The notes under the pieces are model-generated. The model was given only the letters and a program-made list of their open reading frames with translations, had not been told where the DNA came from and ran no database searches. This document shows, piece after piece, positions 33,737-43,498 of a stretch of 49,968 bases of DNA. The position numbers and the translations under genes were made by a program. The stretch comes from Nocardioidaceae bacterium (lineage in GTDB: Bacteria > Actinomycetota > Actinomycetes > Propionibacteriales > Nocardioidaceae), in contig JABFXA010000011.1 of the NCBI GenBank assembly GCA_013361955.1, forward strand, positions 1-49,968, given 5' to 3'. Position 1 is the first letter of the stretch; each line of letters starts with the position of its first letter.

Positions 33737-34572
33737 CGCTGGGCCTCCCACACCGCGCGGCTGACCGCGGCGTTCAGGTCGTAGAGGGTCTGCTCGGGGG
33801 CGTCGGCGGTGCTGCACACCGCCAGCACGTACGGCGCCCGGTCGGCGGGCCGGACCAGCGCCACGTCGTGCGCCACCCCGTCGACCCAGCCGGTCTTGTG
33901 CGCGACGTAGGTGCCCGCGGGCAGCCCGGCTGGGACCTGCTCGTCGTGCTCCTGCGCCGCGAGCACCGCCTCGAGCTCGCGGGCGGATCCGGCGCCGACC
34001 AGCCGGCCGCTGACCAGCGCGCCGATCACCAGGCCGAGGTCGTGGGCGGTGACCAGGTTGTCGAGACCCGCCTCGCGCGCGGGCGCGTCCTCGATGCCGC
34101 GCGGCAGCACGGTCGCGGGCGAGCAGCCGGCGTCGCGCAGCACCGCCGCCACCTCGTCGGTGCCCGTGCGCTCGAGCACCAGGTTGGTGGCCAGGTTGCC
34201 GGAGCGCACGACCGCCCGTCGGGCGAGCTCGCGCAGCGGCACCGACGTACCCCGGGCGTCCCAGGTCTCGTCGTCCTGGTCGTGCTCCTGGCGCATCGAG
34301 AAGGTCGCGCCGTCGTACGCCGAGGCGAACGCGTCGTGCACCTCGACCGGTGCGTCCAGGTCGAGCTCGCCGCGGTCGTGCCGCCGGTGAGCCGCGACGA
34401 CCAGCGGCAGCTTCATCGTGCTCGCCGCGTAGTGCGGCACCTCCGCGTCGCGGGCGTACGTCGTGGTGCCGTCCGGGCTGCCCCACCACACCGACACCGC
34501 GTCGACGGCCACGCCGTCGAGGTGCCGGGAGACCAGGGCGTCGACGTCGAGAGGGGTGGTCGGCGCGGGCAC
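33733..34572 (-). CDS. Class A beta-lactamase-like serine hydrolase
   Basis: 279-residue penicillin-recognising hydrolase. The three active-site motifs are intact: SxxK in AASTMKLPL, SxN in VRSGNLATN, and KTG in AHKTGWVDG. No obvious signal peptide follows the GTG start, and the omega-loop Glu of true class A beta-lactamases is not obvious, so a cytoplasmic peptidase in muropeptide use is as likely as beta-lactam resistance. The GTG is 7 nt after TAGCCT (leaderless). First gene of the three-gene operon. Confidence 0.82.
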   Translation of the reverse strand: MPAPTTPLDVDALVSRHLDGVAVDAVSVWWGSPDGTTTYARDAEVPHYAASTMKLPLVVAAHRRHDRGELDLDAPVEVHDAFASAYDGATFSMRQEHDQDDETWDARGTSVPLRELARRAVVRSGNLATNLVLERTGTDEVAAVLRDAGCSPATVLPRGIEDAPAREAGLDNLVTAHDLGLVIGALVSGRLVGAGSARELEAVLAAQEHDEQVPAGLPAGTYVAHKTGWVDGVAHDVALVRPADRAPYVLAVCSTADAPEQTLYDLNAAVSRAVWEAQR

Positions 34573-34579
34573 GCCGGTC

Positions 34580-34600
34580 AGGCTATCCCGCCGGTAGCCT
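34580..34600. promoter_or_regulatory. Back-to-back leaderless promoters in a 34-bp divergent gap
   Basis: TAGCCT occurs on the minus strand (34585-34580), 7 nt from the serine hydrolase GTG, and on the plus strand (34595-34600), 6 nt from the oxidoreductase ATG, with 9 bp between the two -10 boxes. Each -35 region must lie over the other gene's start codon, so the promoters cannot be occupied independently. Confidence 0.55.
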
Positions 34601-34606
34601 CGCCCC

Positions 34607-35068
34607 ATGTCAGCCGGCCGGGACCGTGTCCGCATGCAGCCCGACGAGGTCGGCGAGTTCCTCGCCACCCACCGGAAGGTGCAGGTGGCCACCGTGAACC
34701 GCGACGGCAGCCCGCACCTGACCACGCTGTTCTACGTCCTGCGCGAGGGCGACCTGGCGTTCTGGACCTACGCCCGCTCGCAGAAGATCCGCAACCTCGA
34801 GCGCGACCCGCGCGTCACCTGCCTCGTCGAGGACGGCGAGGAGTACTTCGACCTGCGCGGCGTCACGCTGACCGGCACCGCCCGGCTGCTGCGCGACGAG
34901 GCCGACGTCCGGTCGGTGGGCACGGCCGTCGCGGACGCGATGGCGGGCGGGGTCGACCTGGGGGAGGCCGGCGCCGCCGAGGTGGAACGGCAGGTGCCGC
35001 AGCGGGTCGGCGTCGTGGTCACCGCCGACCGGGTGGCCAGCTGGGACCACCGCAAGCTGCTCGGCTGA
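34607..35068 (+). CDS. PPOX-class F420-dependent oxidoreductase
   Basis: 153-residue split-barrel flavin/deazaflavin oxidoreductase. Family motifs: VQVATVNRDGSPHLTTLFYV, LAFWTYARSQKIRNLERDPR and the GTARLLRDEADV helix. Actinobacterial members with this length bind F420; substrate unknown. ATG at 34607 is 6 nt after TAGCCT (leaderless). Convergent with the TetR gene, 8 bp between stops. Confidence 0.85.
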   Translation: MSAGRDRVRMQPDEVGEFLATHRKVQVATVNRDGSPHLTTLFYVLREGDLAFWTYARSQKIRNLERDPRVTCLVEDGEEYFDLRGVTLTGTARLLRDEADVRSVGTAVADAMAGGVDLGEAGAAEVERQVPQRVGVVVTADRVASWDHRKLLG

Positions 35069-35076
35069 GCCCGGGG

Positions 35077-35697
35077 TCAGTCGCCGCGCAGCAGCAGCCG
35101 CACCGCGACGTCCATCGAGGACTCCACGTCGGCGGCGGAGAGCCGCCCGGTCACCCACTGCACCAGGCTGGCCAGCCACACGTCGCCGATCACCTTGACC
35201 ATCGCGACCTCGTGCTCGTCGGGGTCGCCGACGCCTCGGGGGTCGTCGGGCGAGCGGAGGCCGGTGAGCAGCATCCGGGTGACCTGCGCGGTCACCACCT
35301 CGATCTCGCGGGCCACCGAGGCATCGGCGAACACGTACGCCCGGGTCAGCGCCTCGGTCAGGTGCGGCTCGCGCTGCAGGCTGCCGGTGGTGCGGGCCAG
35401 CACGTGCACGACCCGGTCCGCCGCGGTGCGGCCGGGTGGGCGGGTCCGGACCAGTGCGTCGGCCGCGTGCGCGAACTGCTCGCCGAGCACCGAGACCAGC
35501 AGGTGGATCTTGGACGGGAAGTAGCGGTACAGGGTCCCCAGCGCGACCTGCGCGCGCACCGCCACCGCGCGCATCTGCACGCGCTCGAAGCCGCCCTCGG
35601 ACGCCAGCGACGTCGCGGCGTCGAGGATCCGCTGCCGGCGCTCCCGCTGCGCGACCGTCCCCAGGTCGTCGTCGACCGGCGAGCCCGTGCCGCTCAT
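35077..35697 (-). CDS. TetR-family regulator, KstR-like
   Basis: 206-residue TetR repressor whose HTH region (QMRAVAVRAQVALGTLYRYF, then PSKIHLLVSVLGEQF) closely resembles KstR, the cholesterol-catabolism repressor of mycobacteria that binds 3-oxo-cholestenoyl-CoA. ATG with GGGAGGG 7 nt upstream. A KstR-type site lies 67 bp upstream in the region shared with the divergent glycosyltransferase. No steroid genes are in the window, so the ligand may differ. Confidence 0.88.
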   Translation of the reverse strand: MSGTGSPVDDDLGTVAQRERRQRILDAATSLASEGGFERVQMRAVAVRAQVALGTLYRYFPSKIHLLVSVLGEQFAHAADALVRTRPPGRTAADRVVHVLARTTGSLQREPHLTEALTRAYVFADASVAREIEVVTAQVTRMLLTGLRSPDDPRGVGDPDEHEVAMVKVIGDVWLASLVQWVTGRLSAADVESSMDVAVRLLLRGD

Positions 35698-35764
35698 GCA
35701 GCGACCCTCCCTTGCTCGAGCGGTGCACCTCACCGCGGGCCGGCCCGGCCCGTACGGCATCATA

Positions 35765-35776
35765 GGAACACGTTCC
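35765..35776. promoter_or_regulatory. KstR-type operator GGAACACGTTCC
   Basis: Perfect 12-bp palindrome within TAGGAACACGTTCCA, close to the KstR consensus (AAC-NN-GTT core, flanking T/A). It lies in the 142-bp region between the KstR-like TetR and the GT4 gene, so it could control both directions. Confidence 0.6.
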
Positions 35777-35839
35777 AGTCCCAGTATTGACTCGGTGTGA
35801 CGGCCCCGGCGGCTGTCCGGTCGCGATCGGAGGTCGGGG

Positions 35840-37081
35840 TTGCGCGTCGCACTCCTGTCCTACCGGAGCAAGCCGCACTGCGGGGGCCAGGGGGTCTACG
35901 TCCGGCACCTGAGCCGGGAGCTCGCCGCCCTGGGCCACGACGTGGAGGTCTTCTCCGGCCAGCCCTACCCGGTGCTCGACCCCGGCGTCCGCCTCACCGA
36001 GGTGCCCAGCCTCGACCTCTACCGCGAGCCCGACCCGTTCCGGACGCCGCGGCCCAGCGAGATCCGCGACCGGATCGACCTGCTCGAGGTCGCCACGATG
36101 TGGACCGCCGGCTTCCCCGAGCCGCGCACGTTCAGCCTGCGCGCGGCCCGGCTGCTGCGCGAGCGGCTCGCGGACTTCGACGTGGTGCACGACAACCAGA
36201 CGCTCGGCTCCGGGCTGCTCGCCGTCGAGCGCGCCGGCCTGCCGGTGGTGACCACCATCCACCACCCGATCACGTTCGACCGCCGGGTCGACCTCGCCGA
36301 GGCCACCACGGTGCGCCGCCAGCTGTCGTTGCGCCGCTGGTACGGCTTCCTGCGCATGCAGGGCAACGTCGCCCGGCGGTCGCGGTACGTCGTGTGCCCG
36401 TCGGCGAGCTCGGCCCGCGACGTGGTCACCGACTTCGGCGTCGACCCGGCCCGGATCACCGTGGTGCCGCTCGGCGTCGACGCGGTGTTCGCGCCGCCGA
36501 CCGTGCAGCGGGTGCCCGGCCGGATCGTGGCGATGGCCAGCGCGGACACCCCGATGAAGGGCATCGCGACGCTGCTGGAGGCGTTCGCCAAGCTGCGCAC
36601 CGAGCGCGACCTGGAGCTGCTGCTGGTCAGCCGGCCCACGCCGGGTGGGCCGACCGAGCGGATCGTCGACCGGCTCGGCATCACCGGCTCGGTGCGGTTC
36701 GTGCACGGCATCTCCGACGCCGAGCTGGCCGCGACCGTGGGGTCCGCCGAGGTCGCCTGCGTGCCGTCGCTCTACGAGGGCTTCTCGCTGCCCACCGCGG
36801 AGGCGATGGCCTGTGGCACCCCGCTCGTGGTGAGCCGGGCCGGCGCGATCCCCGAGGTGGTCGGCCCCGACGGGCTGTGCGCGGACCTGGTGACGCCCGG
36901 GGACGTGGGCGAGCTGGCGCACGCCCTCGAGGCGCTGCTCGACGACCCCGACCGGCGGGCCCGGATGGGGGCCGCCGGGCGCGAGCGCGCCCTCGCCGAG
37001 TTCAGCTGGCGGGCGGTGGCCGAGGCGACCGCCGAGGTGTACCGCCGCGCCGTGGAGACGAGAGGGGAGACCCGATGCTGA
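35840..37081 (+). CDS. Glycosyltransferase family 4
   Basis: 413-residue GT-B glycosyltransferase. The N-terminal domain starts RVALLSYRSKPHCGGQGVYV (acceptor side, GGxG motif). The C-terminal nucleotide-sugar domain has PLGVDAVFAPP, MASADTPMKGIATLLEAFA and the EX7E motif in YEGFSLPTAEAMACGTPLV. A TTG start is supported by GGAGG 6 nt upstream. The next gene begins 7 bp before its stop. First gene of a three-gene operon of unknown product; sugar and acceptor cannot be read. Confidence 0.9.
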   Translation: MRVALLSYRSKPHCGGQGVYVRHLSRELAALGHDVEVFSGQPYPVLDPGVRLTEVPSLDLYREPDPFRTPRPSEIRDRIDLLEVATMWTAGFPEPRTFSLRAARLLRERLADFDVVHDNQTLGSGLLAVERAGLPVVTTIHHPITFDRRVDLAEATTVRRQLSLRRWYGFLRMQGNVARRSRYVVCPSASSARDVVTDFGVDPARITVVPLGVDAVFAPPTVQRVPGRIVAMASADTPMKGIATLLEAFAKLRTERDLELLLVSRPTPGGPTERIVDRLGITGSVRFVHGISDAELAATVGSAEVACVPSLYEGFSLPTAEAMACGTPLVVSRAGAIPEVVGPDGLCADLVTPGDVGELAHALEALLDDPDRRARMGAAGRERALAEFSWRAVAEATAEVYRRAVETRGETRC

Positions 37082-37794
37082 CCGTGGACTTCGACCGCCT
37101 CGGCCTGCTGCCCGGCGACCGGGTGCTCGACATGGGCTGCGGCGCCGGCCGGCACGCCTTCGAGGTGTACCGGCGCGGCGGCGACGTGATCGCCTTCGAC
37201 CAGGACGCCGACGAGCTCGCCGGCGTCCTCGACCTGTTCGCCGCGATGCGGTCGGCGGGCGAGGTGCCGGACGGCGCCGAGGCCGACGTCAAGCAGGGCG
37301 ACGCGCTCTCGCTGCCCTTCGCCGACGGCGAGTTCGACCGGGTGGTGGCCGCGGAGGTGCTCGAGCACATCCCCGCCGACACCGCCGCGATCGCCGAGCT
37401 GGCCCGGGTGCTGCGTCCCGGCGGCACGATCGCGGTGACCGTGCCGCGCTGGCTGCCGGAGAAGGTGTGCTGGGCGCTGTCCGACGCGTACCACGAGGTC
37501 GAGGGCGGGCACGTCCGGATCTACACCGGGGACGGCCTGGTCGCGAAGCTCGTCGACGCCGGGCTCGTCCTCGACGGCCGCGCCCACGCGCACGCGCTGC
37601 ACGCGCCGTACTGGTGGCTCAAGTGCGCGGTCGGCGTCGACGACGACCGGCACCCGCTGGTGCGGGCCTACCACCGGCTGCTGGTGTGGGACATCATGCG
37701 CAAGCCGCGGGTCACCCGGCTCGCCGAGCGGGCGCTGAACCCGGTGATCGGCAAGAGCCTGGTGCTCTACCTGCACAAGCCCGAGGCGGCCTGA
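37075..37794 (+). CDS. Class I SAM-dependent methyltransferase
   Basis: 239-residue methyltransferase. SAM motif I is VLDMGCGAGRHAFEV; motif II region has VIAFDQDADEL; the post-motif VVAAEVLEHIPADTAAIAEL and RVLRPGGTIAVTVPRWLPEK are the Methyltransf_11 pattern. ATG at 37075 has AGGGGAG 5 nt upstream and overlaps the GT4 gene by 7 bp; its TGA overlaps the following ATG by one base. Likely methylates the glycoconjugate made by its operon partners, or the carrier it is built on (inference). Confidence 0.9.
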   Translation: MLTVDFDRLGLLPGDRVLDMGCGAGRHAFEVYRRGGDVIAFDQDADELAGVLDLFAAMRSAGEVPDGAEADVKQGDALSLPFADGEFDRVVAAEVLEHIPADTAAIAELARVLRPGGTIAVTVPRWLPEKVCWALSDAYHEVEGGHVRIYTGDGLVAKLVDAGLVLDGRAHAHALHAPYWWLKCAVGVDDDRHPLVRAYHRLLVWDIMRKPRVTRLAERALNPVIGKSLVLYLHKPEAA

Positions 37795-38879
37795 TGGCGG
37801 CCGTCCCCGAGCTGGCCGGGCTGCTCAGCCGCCACGACGTCGCCGCCACCGCGGCCTCGATCGCGGCGGTCCAGGAGCCCGACGGCGCGATCCCGTGGTC
37901 GGAGGGTGCGCACACCGACACCTGGAACCACGTGGAGTCCGCGATGGGCCTGCTGGTCGGCGGCCAGTCCGACGCCGCGCACCGGGCCTACGACTGGTGC
38001 CTGGCCACCCAGCGCGACGACGGCTCCTGGCCGATGAAGGTGGTCGCCGGGGTCGTCGAGGACGCCAGCGCAGAGACGAACATGTCCGCCTACCTCGCGG
38101 TCGGCGTGTGGCACCACTGGCTGGTCCGCTCCGACGAGGCGTTCGTGCGCCGCTGCTGGCCCGCCGTACGCCGCGGGCTCGACCTCGCGGTGTCCCTGCA
38201 GCTCGACTTCGGCGGCATCGCCTGGTCGCGCGAGGCCGGCGGCAAGGTCAACGACGAGGCGCTGCTCGCGGGCAGCTCGAGCATCTACCACGCGCTGTCC
38301 GCGGGCCTGGCCCTCTCGGAGCTGGTCGGCCGGCCGCAGCCGGAGTGGGAGCTGGCCGCCGGCCGGCTCGGGCACGCGCTGCGCGAGCACCGCGACGAGT
38401 TCATGGACAAGTCCACGTTCGCGATGGACTGGTACTACCCGGTCCTCGGCGGCGCGGTCCGGGGCGACGCCGGCCGCGCGCTCGTCGACACCCGGTGGGA
38501 CGACTTCGTGGTGCCCGGCATCGGGGTGCGCTGCGTCGACACCAACCCCTGGGTGACCGCGGCCGAGACCTGCGAGCTGGTGCTGGCCCTGGACACCCTC
38601 GGCGACCGCGAGCGCGCGCTACGGCTGCTCCGCGACGTGCAGCGGATGCGGCACGACGACGGTGCCTACGAGACCGGGCTGGTCTACGCCGACGGGTCCC
38701 GGTGGCCGGGCACGCGCACGACGTACACGGCGGGGGCCGTACTGCTCGCGGTCGACGCGCTGTCCGGGACCACGCCCGGCGCGGACCTGTTCCGGGGGAG
38801 CTCCCTGCCGAGCGTGTTCCCGGCGATCGGGCTCGAGTGCGGCTGCGCCGACGAGACGTCGCGGCAGCGGGTCGGCTGA
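37794..38879 (+). CDS. (alpha/alpha)6-barrel protein, annotated elsewhere as prenyltransferase
   Basis: 361-residue helical protein with terpene-cyclase/prenyltransferase-like repeats: QEPDGAIPW, QRDDGSWPMKVV and MRHDDGAYETG are QW-like turns. It also has conserved WNHVESAMGLLVGG, ETNMSAYLAVGVWHHW, AWSREAGGKVNDEALLAGSS and FAMDWYYPVLGG segments. The DxDD and DCTAE motifs of true cyclases are absent and no zinc triad of protein prenyltransferases is seen, so a glycoside hydrolase or lyase of the six-hairpin type is an equal candidate. Coupled to the methyltransferase (TGATG). Its context with GT4 and two methyltransferases suggests glycan chemistry. Confidence 0.8.
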   Translation: MAAVPELAGLLSRHDVAATAASIAAVQEPDGAIPWSEGAHTDTWNHVESAMGLLVGGQSDAAHRAYDWCLATQRDDGSWPMKVVAGVVEDASAETNMSAYLAVGVWHHWLVRSDEAFVRRCWPAVRRGLDLAVSLQLDFGGIAWSREAGGKVNDEALLAGSSSIYHALSAGLALSELVGRPQPEWELAAGRLGHALREHRDEFMDKSTFAMDWYYPVLGGAVRGDAGRALVDTRWDDFVVPGIGVRCVDTNPWVTAAETCELVLALDTLGDRERALRLLRDVQRMRHDDGAYETGLVYADGSRWPGTRTTYTAGAVLLAVDALSGTTPGADLFRGSSLPSVFPAIGLECGCADETSRQRVG

Positions 38880-38880
38880 C

Positions 38881-40358
<1,478 letters not shown>

Positions 40359-40366
<8 letters not shown>

Positions 40367-41231
40367 GCCGGTCCCGGTCGACGAGGGGCTGCTCCGCGGC
40401 TGGCCGCTGCCCGAGCCCGGCTCCGACAAGGAGGGGCGGGGGACCGTGCTGCTGGTCGGCGGCAGCGCCGGGGTCCCGGGCGCGATGATGCTCGCCGGGG
40501 AGGCGGCGCTGCGCGTCGGCGCCGGCAAGCTGCAGGTCGCGACGACGTCCAGCGTGGCGCGGCAGCTCGCCGTCGCACTGCCCGAGGCGCTGGTGCGACG
40601 CACCGACGAGGCGCCGTCGGGCGACATCGCGGTCTCCGCGGCCGGCGACGTCCTGGAGCTGGCCGAGAAGGCGTCCACGGTGCTGGTCGGGCCCGGGATG
40701 ATGAGCCCCGACGACGCGGCCGCGCTGCTCGCCGAGGTGCTGCCCGGGCTGGGCGGCCGGCGGGTGGTCGTCGACGCCCTCGGCTCGGCCGCGCTCACCG
40801 CCGACCTGACCTGCCTGCAGCACCTGGAGACCACGCCGGTGCTCACCATGAACCCGGGCGAGGTGGCGATCGTCCTCGGCGTCGACGAGGGCGACGTACG
40901 CGATGAGCCGCTGGCCGCGGCCGCTCGGCTCGCGTCGTCGGCGCAGGCCGTGGTGCTGTGCGGCGGCACCGCGAAGGTGGTGGCCACGCCCGACGGCGAC
41001 GCCTGGCGGGCCGAGGTCGGGAACCCGGGGCTGGGCATCTCCGGCTCCGGCGACGTCCAGGCCGGGATCGTCGCCGGTCTGCTGGCCCGCGGCGCCGACC
41101 CCGCGCAGGCCGCGGTCTGGGGCGGCTGGCTGCACGGCCGCGCCGGCGACGTGCTCGCCGACCGCATCGCGCCGCTCGGCTTCCTGGCCCGCGAGCTCCC
41201 CGCCGTGCTCCCCGCCCTCGTCGAGCGGTAA
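40359..41231 (+). CDS. nnrD: ADP-dependent NAD(P)H-hydrate dehydratase
   Basis: 290-residue ribokinase-fold dehydratase (YjeF C-terminal domain) that repairs the (S) form of hydrated NAD(P)H using ADP or ATP. Family signs: GTVLLVGGSAGVPGAMMLAG, VLVGPGMMS, LTMNPGEVA and the anion-hole/catalytic GISGSGDVQAGIVAGLLARG (usually GTGDVLAG). Only the dehydratase domain is present; the NnrE epimerase domain found fused in many actinobacteria is absent. ATG overlaps the phosphatase gene by 8 bp. Confidence 0.9.
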
Positions 41232-41233
41232 AT

Positions 41234-41264
41234 GGGTCGCGCCGGTGGGCGCGCGGGGGGACCC
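41234..41264 (+). terminator. Possible hairpin terminator after nnrD
   Basis: Three bases after the nnrD TAA: GGGT (41234-41237), a 6-bp GC stem CGCGCC-GGTG-GGCGCG (41238-41253) and ACCC (41261-41264). No T-run. It fills the 40-bp gap before the GNAT gene and could end or attenuate transcription. Confidence 0.35.
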
Positions 41265-41271
41265 TTCTGGC

Positions 41272-42267
41272 ATGAGCACGCTCGACATCCACGGGTACGA
41301 CGCGGAGGACGCCGCCGCCGCCCGCGCGGCCATGGAGATCTTCAACGCCTCCAGCGCCGTGGACGCGCCGTGGGAGCACCCGTGGCTGCCCGAGCTGTTC
41401 CAGGGGTTCGTCCGTCGCGGGTGGGACGGCGAGGCGCCCGCGCCGTACCTCGCGACGCTGGACGGCGAGCCGGTGGCGACCGCGCTGCTGCACACCTCGG
41501 AGCGCGACAACACCCACCTGGCCTGGCTGTGGATGGCGGTCCGCCCCGACCACCGTCGTCGCGGCCACGGCAGCACCGTGCTCGAGCGGATGGTCGAGGA
41601 GGCCCGGTCGCGCGGCCGCACCAGCCTGGGCGCCGACGGCTGGGAGTCCGAGCGGACGCTCGCGTTCGCGGCACGCCACGGCCTCGAGAAGAAGTCGCAG
41701 GCGATCATGCGCCGCCAGCACCTGCAGGAGCTCGAGCCCCACCTGCTCCAGAAGCTGTACGACGAGGCGGCCCCGCACGCGGTCGACTACGAGCTGGTGC
41801 GCATCGCCGGGCGGACGCCGCCGGAGCTGGCCGAGGCGATGGCCGAGCTGATGTCGGCGATCAACGACGCCCCCACCGACGACCTCGACATCGAGGACGA
41901 GGTGTTCACGGCGGAGCGGCTGGCCGACTACGAGACGTCCTCGATCGAGCGCGGCAACCGGCTGTACCGCCTCGTCGCGCGGCACCGGCAGACCGGCGCG
42001 CTGGGCGGGCACACGGTGGTCGCCGTCGACGAGTACCGCCCGCAGTACGCCGACCAGCACGACACCGCGGTCGCCCGCGACCACCGCGGCCACCGGCTCG
42101 GCCTGCTGCTCAAGGCCGCGATGCTGCAGTGGCTGGCCGAGGTCGAGCCGCAGGTGGAGACCGTCGACACCTGGAACGCCGAGTCGAACGACCACATGAT
42201 CGCGGTCAACGAGCAGCTCGGGTACCGCGTGATGGGCCGCGAGCTGCAGTTCCAGCGGTCGATCTAG
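41272..42267 (+). CDS. Tandem GNAT-family N-acetyltransferase
   Basis: 331-residue protein with two GNAT folds. The first has the acetyl-CoA motif RPDHRRRGHGSTVLERM, the second ARDHRGHRLGLLLKAAML followed by WNAESNDHMIAVNEQLGYRV. Two-domain GNATs include MshD of mycothiol synthesis, but the similarity I can see is only architectural. Substrate unknown. Its TAG shares CTAG with the stop of map. Confidence 0.87.
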   Translation: MSTLDIHGYDAEDAAAARAAMEIFNASSAVDAPWEHPWLPELFQGFVRRGWDGEAPAPYLATLDGEPVATALLHTSERDNTHLAWLWMAVRPDHRRRGHGSTVLERMVEEARSRGRTSLGADGWESERTLAFAARHGLEKKSQAIMRRQHLQELEPHLLQKLYDEAAPHAVDYELVRIAGRTPPELAEAMAELMSAINDAPTDDLDIEDEVFTAERLADYETSSIERGNRLYRLVARHRQTGALGGHTVVAVDEYRPQYADQHDTAVARDHRGHRLGLLLKAAMLQWLAEVEPQVETVDTWNAESNDHMIAVNEQLGYRVMGRELQFQRSI

Positions 42268-43031
42268 TCCCGAGCGGTGAGGACCACCGGTCCGTCCGGG
42301 GTGATCGCGATCGTGTGCTCCATGTGCGCCCCGCGCGACCCGTCGCCGCTGCGCAGCGTCCAGCCGTCGGCGTCGGTGTACAGCTTGTCGGTGGTCTGCA
42401 GGAACCACGGCTCGATCGCGATCACCAGCCCCGGCTTGAGCGGGTAGCCGCGGCCGGCCCGGCCGTTGTTCGGCACGTGCGGGTCGCCGTGCATGGTGCG
42501 ACCGACGCCGTGACCGCCGAAGTCGGTGTTGATCGACAGCCCCTCGCCGTGCGCCACCGCCGCGATCGCCGCGGAGATGTCGCCGATCCGGCCGCCCGCC
42601 TGCGCGGCGGCGATGCCGGCGTCGAGCGCGCGGCTCGCGGTGTCGATGAGGTCGAGGTCCTGCTGGTCGGGGGTGCCGACCACCAGGCTGATCGCGGAGT
42701 CGGACACCCAGCCGTCGACGGAGGCGGCGAAGTCCAGGGAGAGCAGGTCGCCGTCGCGGAGCCGGTAGTCGTGCGGCAGTCCGTGCAGCACCGCGTCGTT
42801 CACCGACGTGCACAGCACCTTGCCGAACGGCATCGCGCCGAACGACGGGTGGTAGTCGATGTAGCAGGACTCGGCGCCGCGCCCGCGGATCATCTCGTGC
42901 GCGAGGGCGTCCAGCTCGAGGAGGTTCACGCCCACGTCGGCGGCCTCGGCGAGGCGGACGAGGACGTCGGCGACGAAGCGGCCGGCGGGCCTCATCTGCT
43001 CGATCTCGGTCGGGGTGCGCAGCTCGATCAC
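42264..43031 (-). CDS. map: Type I methionine aminopeptidase
   Basis: 255-residue metal-dependent aminopeptidase that removes the initiator Met. Metal ligands are seen in LSLDFAASVDGWVSDSAIS (two Asp), GHGVGRTMH (His), LVIAIEPWF (Glu) and HMEHTIAI (Glu). The N-terminal extension with SH3-binding motif found in MapB is lacking. GTG start 6 nt after TAGGCT (leaderless). A second map near the ribosomal genes would be expected elsewhere. Confidence 0.95.
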   Translation of the reverse strand: MIELRTPTEIEQMRPAGRFVADVLVRLAEAADVGVNLLELDALAHEMIRGRGAESCYIDYHPSFGAMPFGKVLCTSVNDAVLHGLPHDYRLRDGDLLSLDFAASVDGWVSDSAISLVVGTPDQQDLDLIDTASRALDAGIAAAQAGGRIGDISAAIAAVAHGEGLSINTDFGGHGVGRTMHGDPHVPNNGRAGRGYPLKPGLVIAIEPWFLQTTDKLYTDADGWTLRSGDGSRGAHMEHTIAITPDGPVVLTARD

Positions 43032-43105
43032 GGGGCGAGCCTACGGGGCGGGTGCGGGCGTCGCGGACAGGGCGCGCGTCGGCCGGTTCCCGTAGGGTCG
43101 CGTCC

Positions 43106-43498
43106 GTGAGCGAGTCGCTGCACCTGAGCACGTACGTCGCACGCCCGGCCCACGAGGTCTACGCCTACGTCGGCGAGCCCGCGCACCTGCCGGAGTGGGC
43201 CGCGGGCCTCAGCGGGTCGATCGAGGAGCGCGACGGCCGCTGGTTCGCGGACTCGCCGATGGGGGAGGTCGAGGTGCGCTTCGCCTCCGCCAACCCGCAC
43301 GGCGTCCTCGACCACGACGTCACCCTCCCCGACGGCACCGTGGTGACGAACCCGATGCGGGTGATCCCCGACGGCGAGGGGTCGGAGGTGGTGTTCACGC
43401 TGCGGCGCCGGCCCGGGATGACCGACGCGGAGCTGGACGCCGACGCCGCCGCTGTCCGCTCCGACCTGGCGACGCTGAAGGCCCTCCTCGAGCGGTGA
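43106..43498 (+). CDS. SRPBCC family protein
   Basis: 130-residue START/Bet v1-like helix-grip protein: LSTYVARPAHEVYAYVGEPA, then WAAGLSGSIEERDGRWF and VVFTLRRRPGMTD with a long C-terminal helix. Binds a hydrophobic ligand or modifies a polyketide-like substrate in related proteins; function here unknown. GTG start is 7 nt after TAGGGT (leaderless), and its stop overlaps the phosphotransferase start (GTGA). Confidence 0.85.
   Translation: MSESLHLSTYVARPAHEVYAYVGEPAHLPEWAAGLSGSIEERDGRWFADSPMGEVEVRFASANPHGVLDHDVTLPDGTVVTNPMRVIPDGEGSEVVFTLRRRPGMTDAELDADAAAVRSDLATLKALLER

Noticed and set aside
33733-34572. Beta-lactam resistance gene
   Set aside because: SxxK, SxN and KTG are present, but there is no signal peptide or clear omega-loop Glu and the operon points to murein peptide use.
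37794-38879. Firm assignment as prenyltransferase or squalene cyclase
   Set aside because: Only QW-like repeats support it; catalytic DxDD, DCTAE and zinc ligands are not present.
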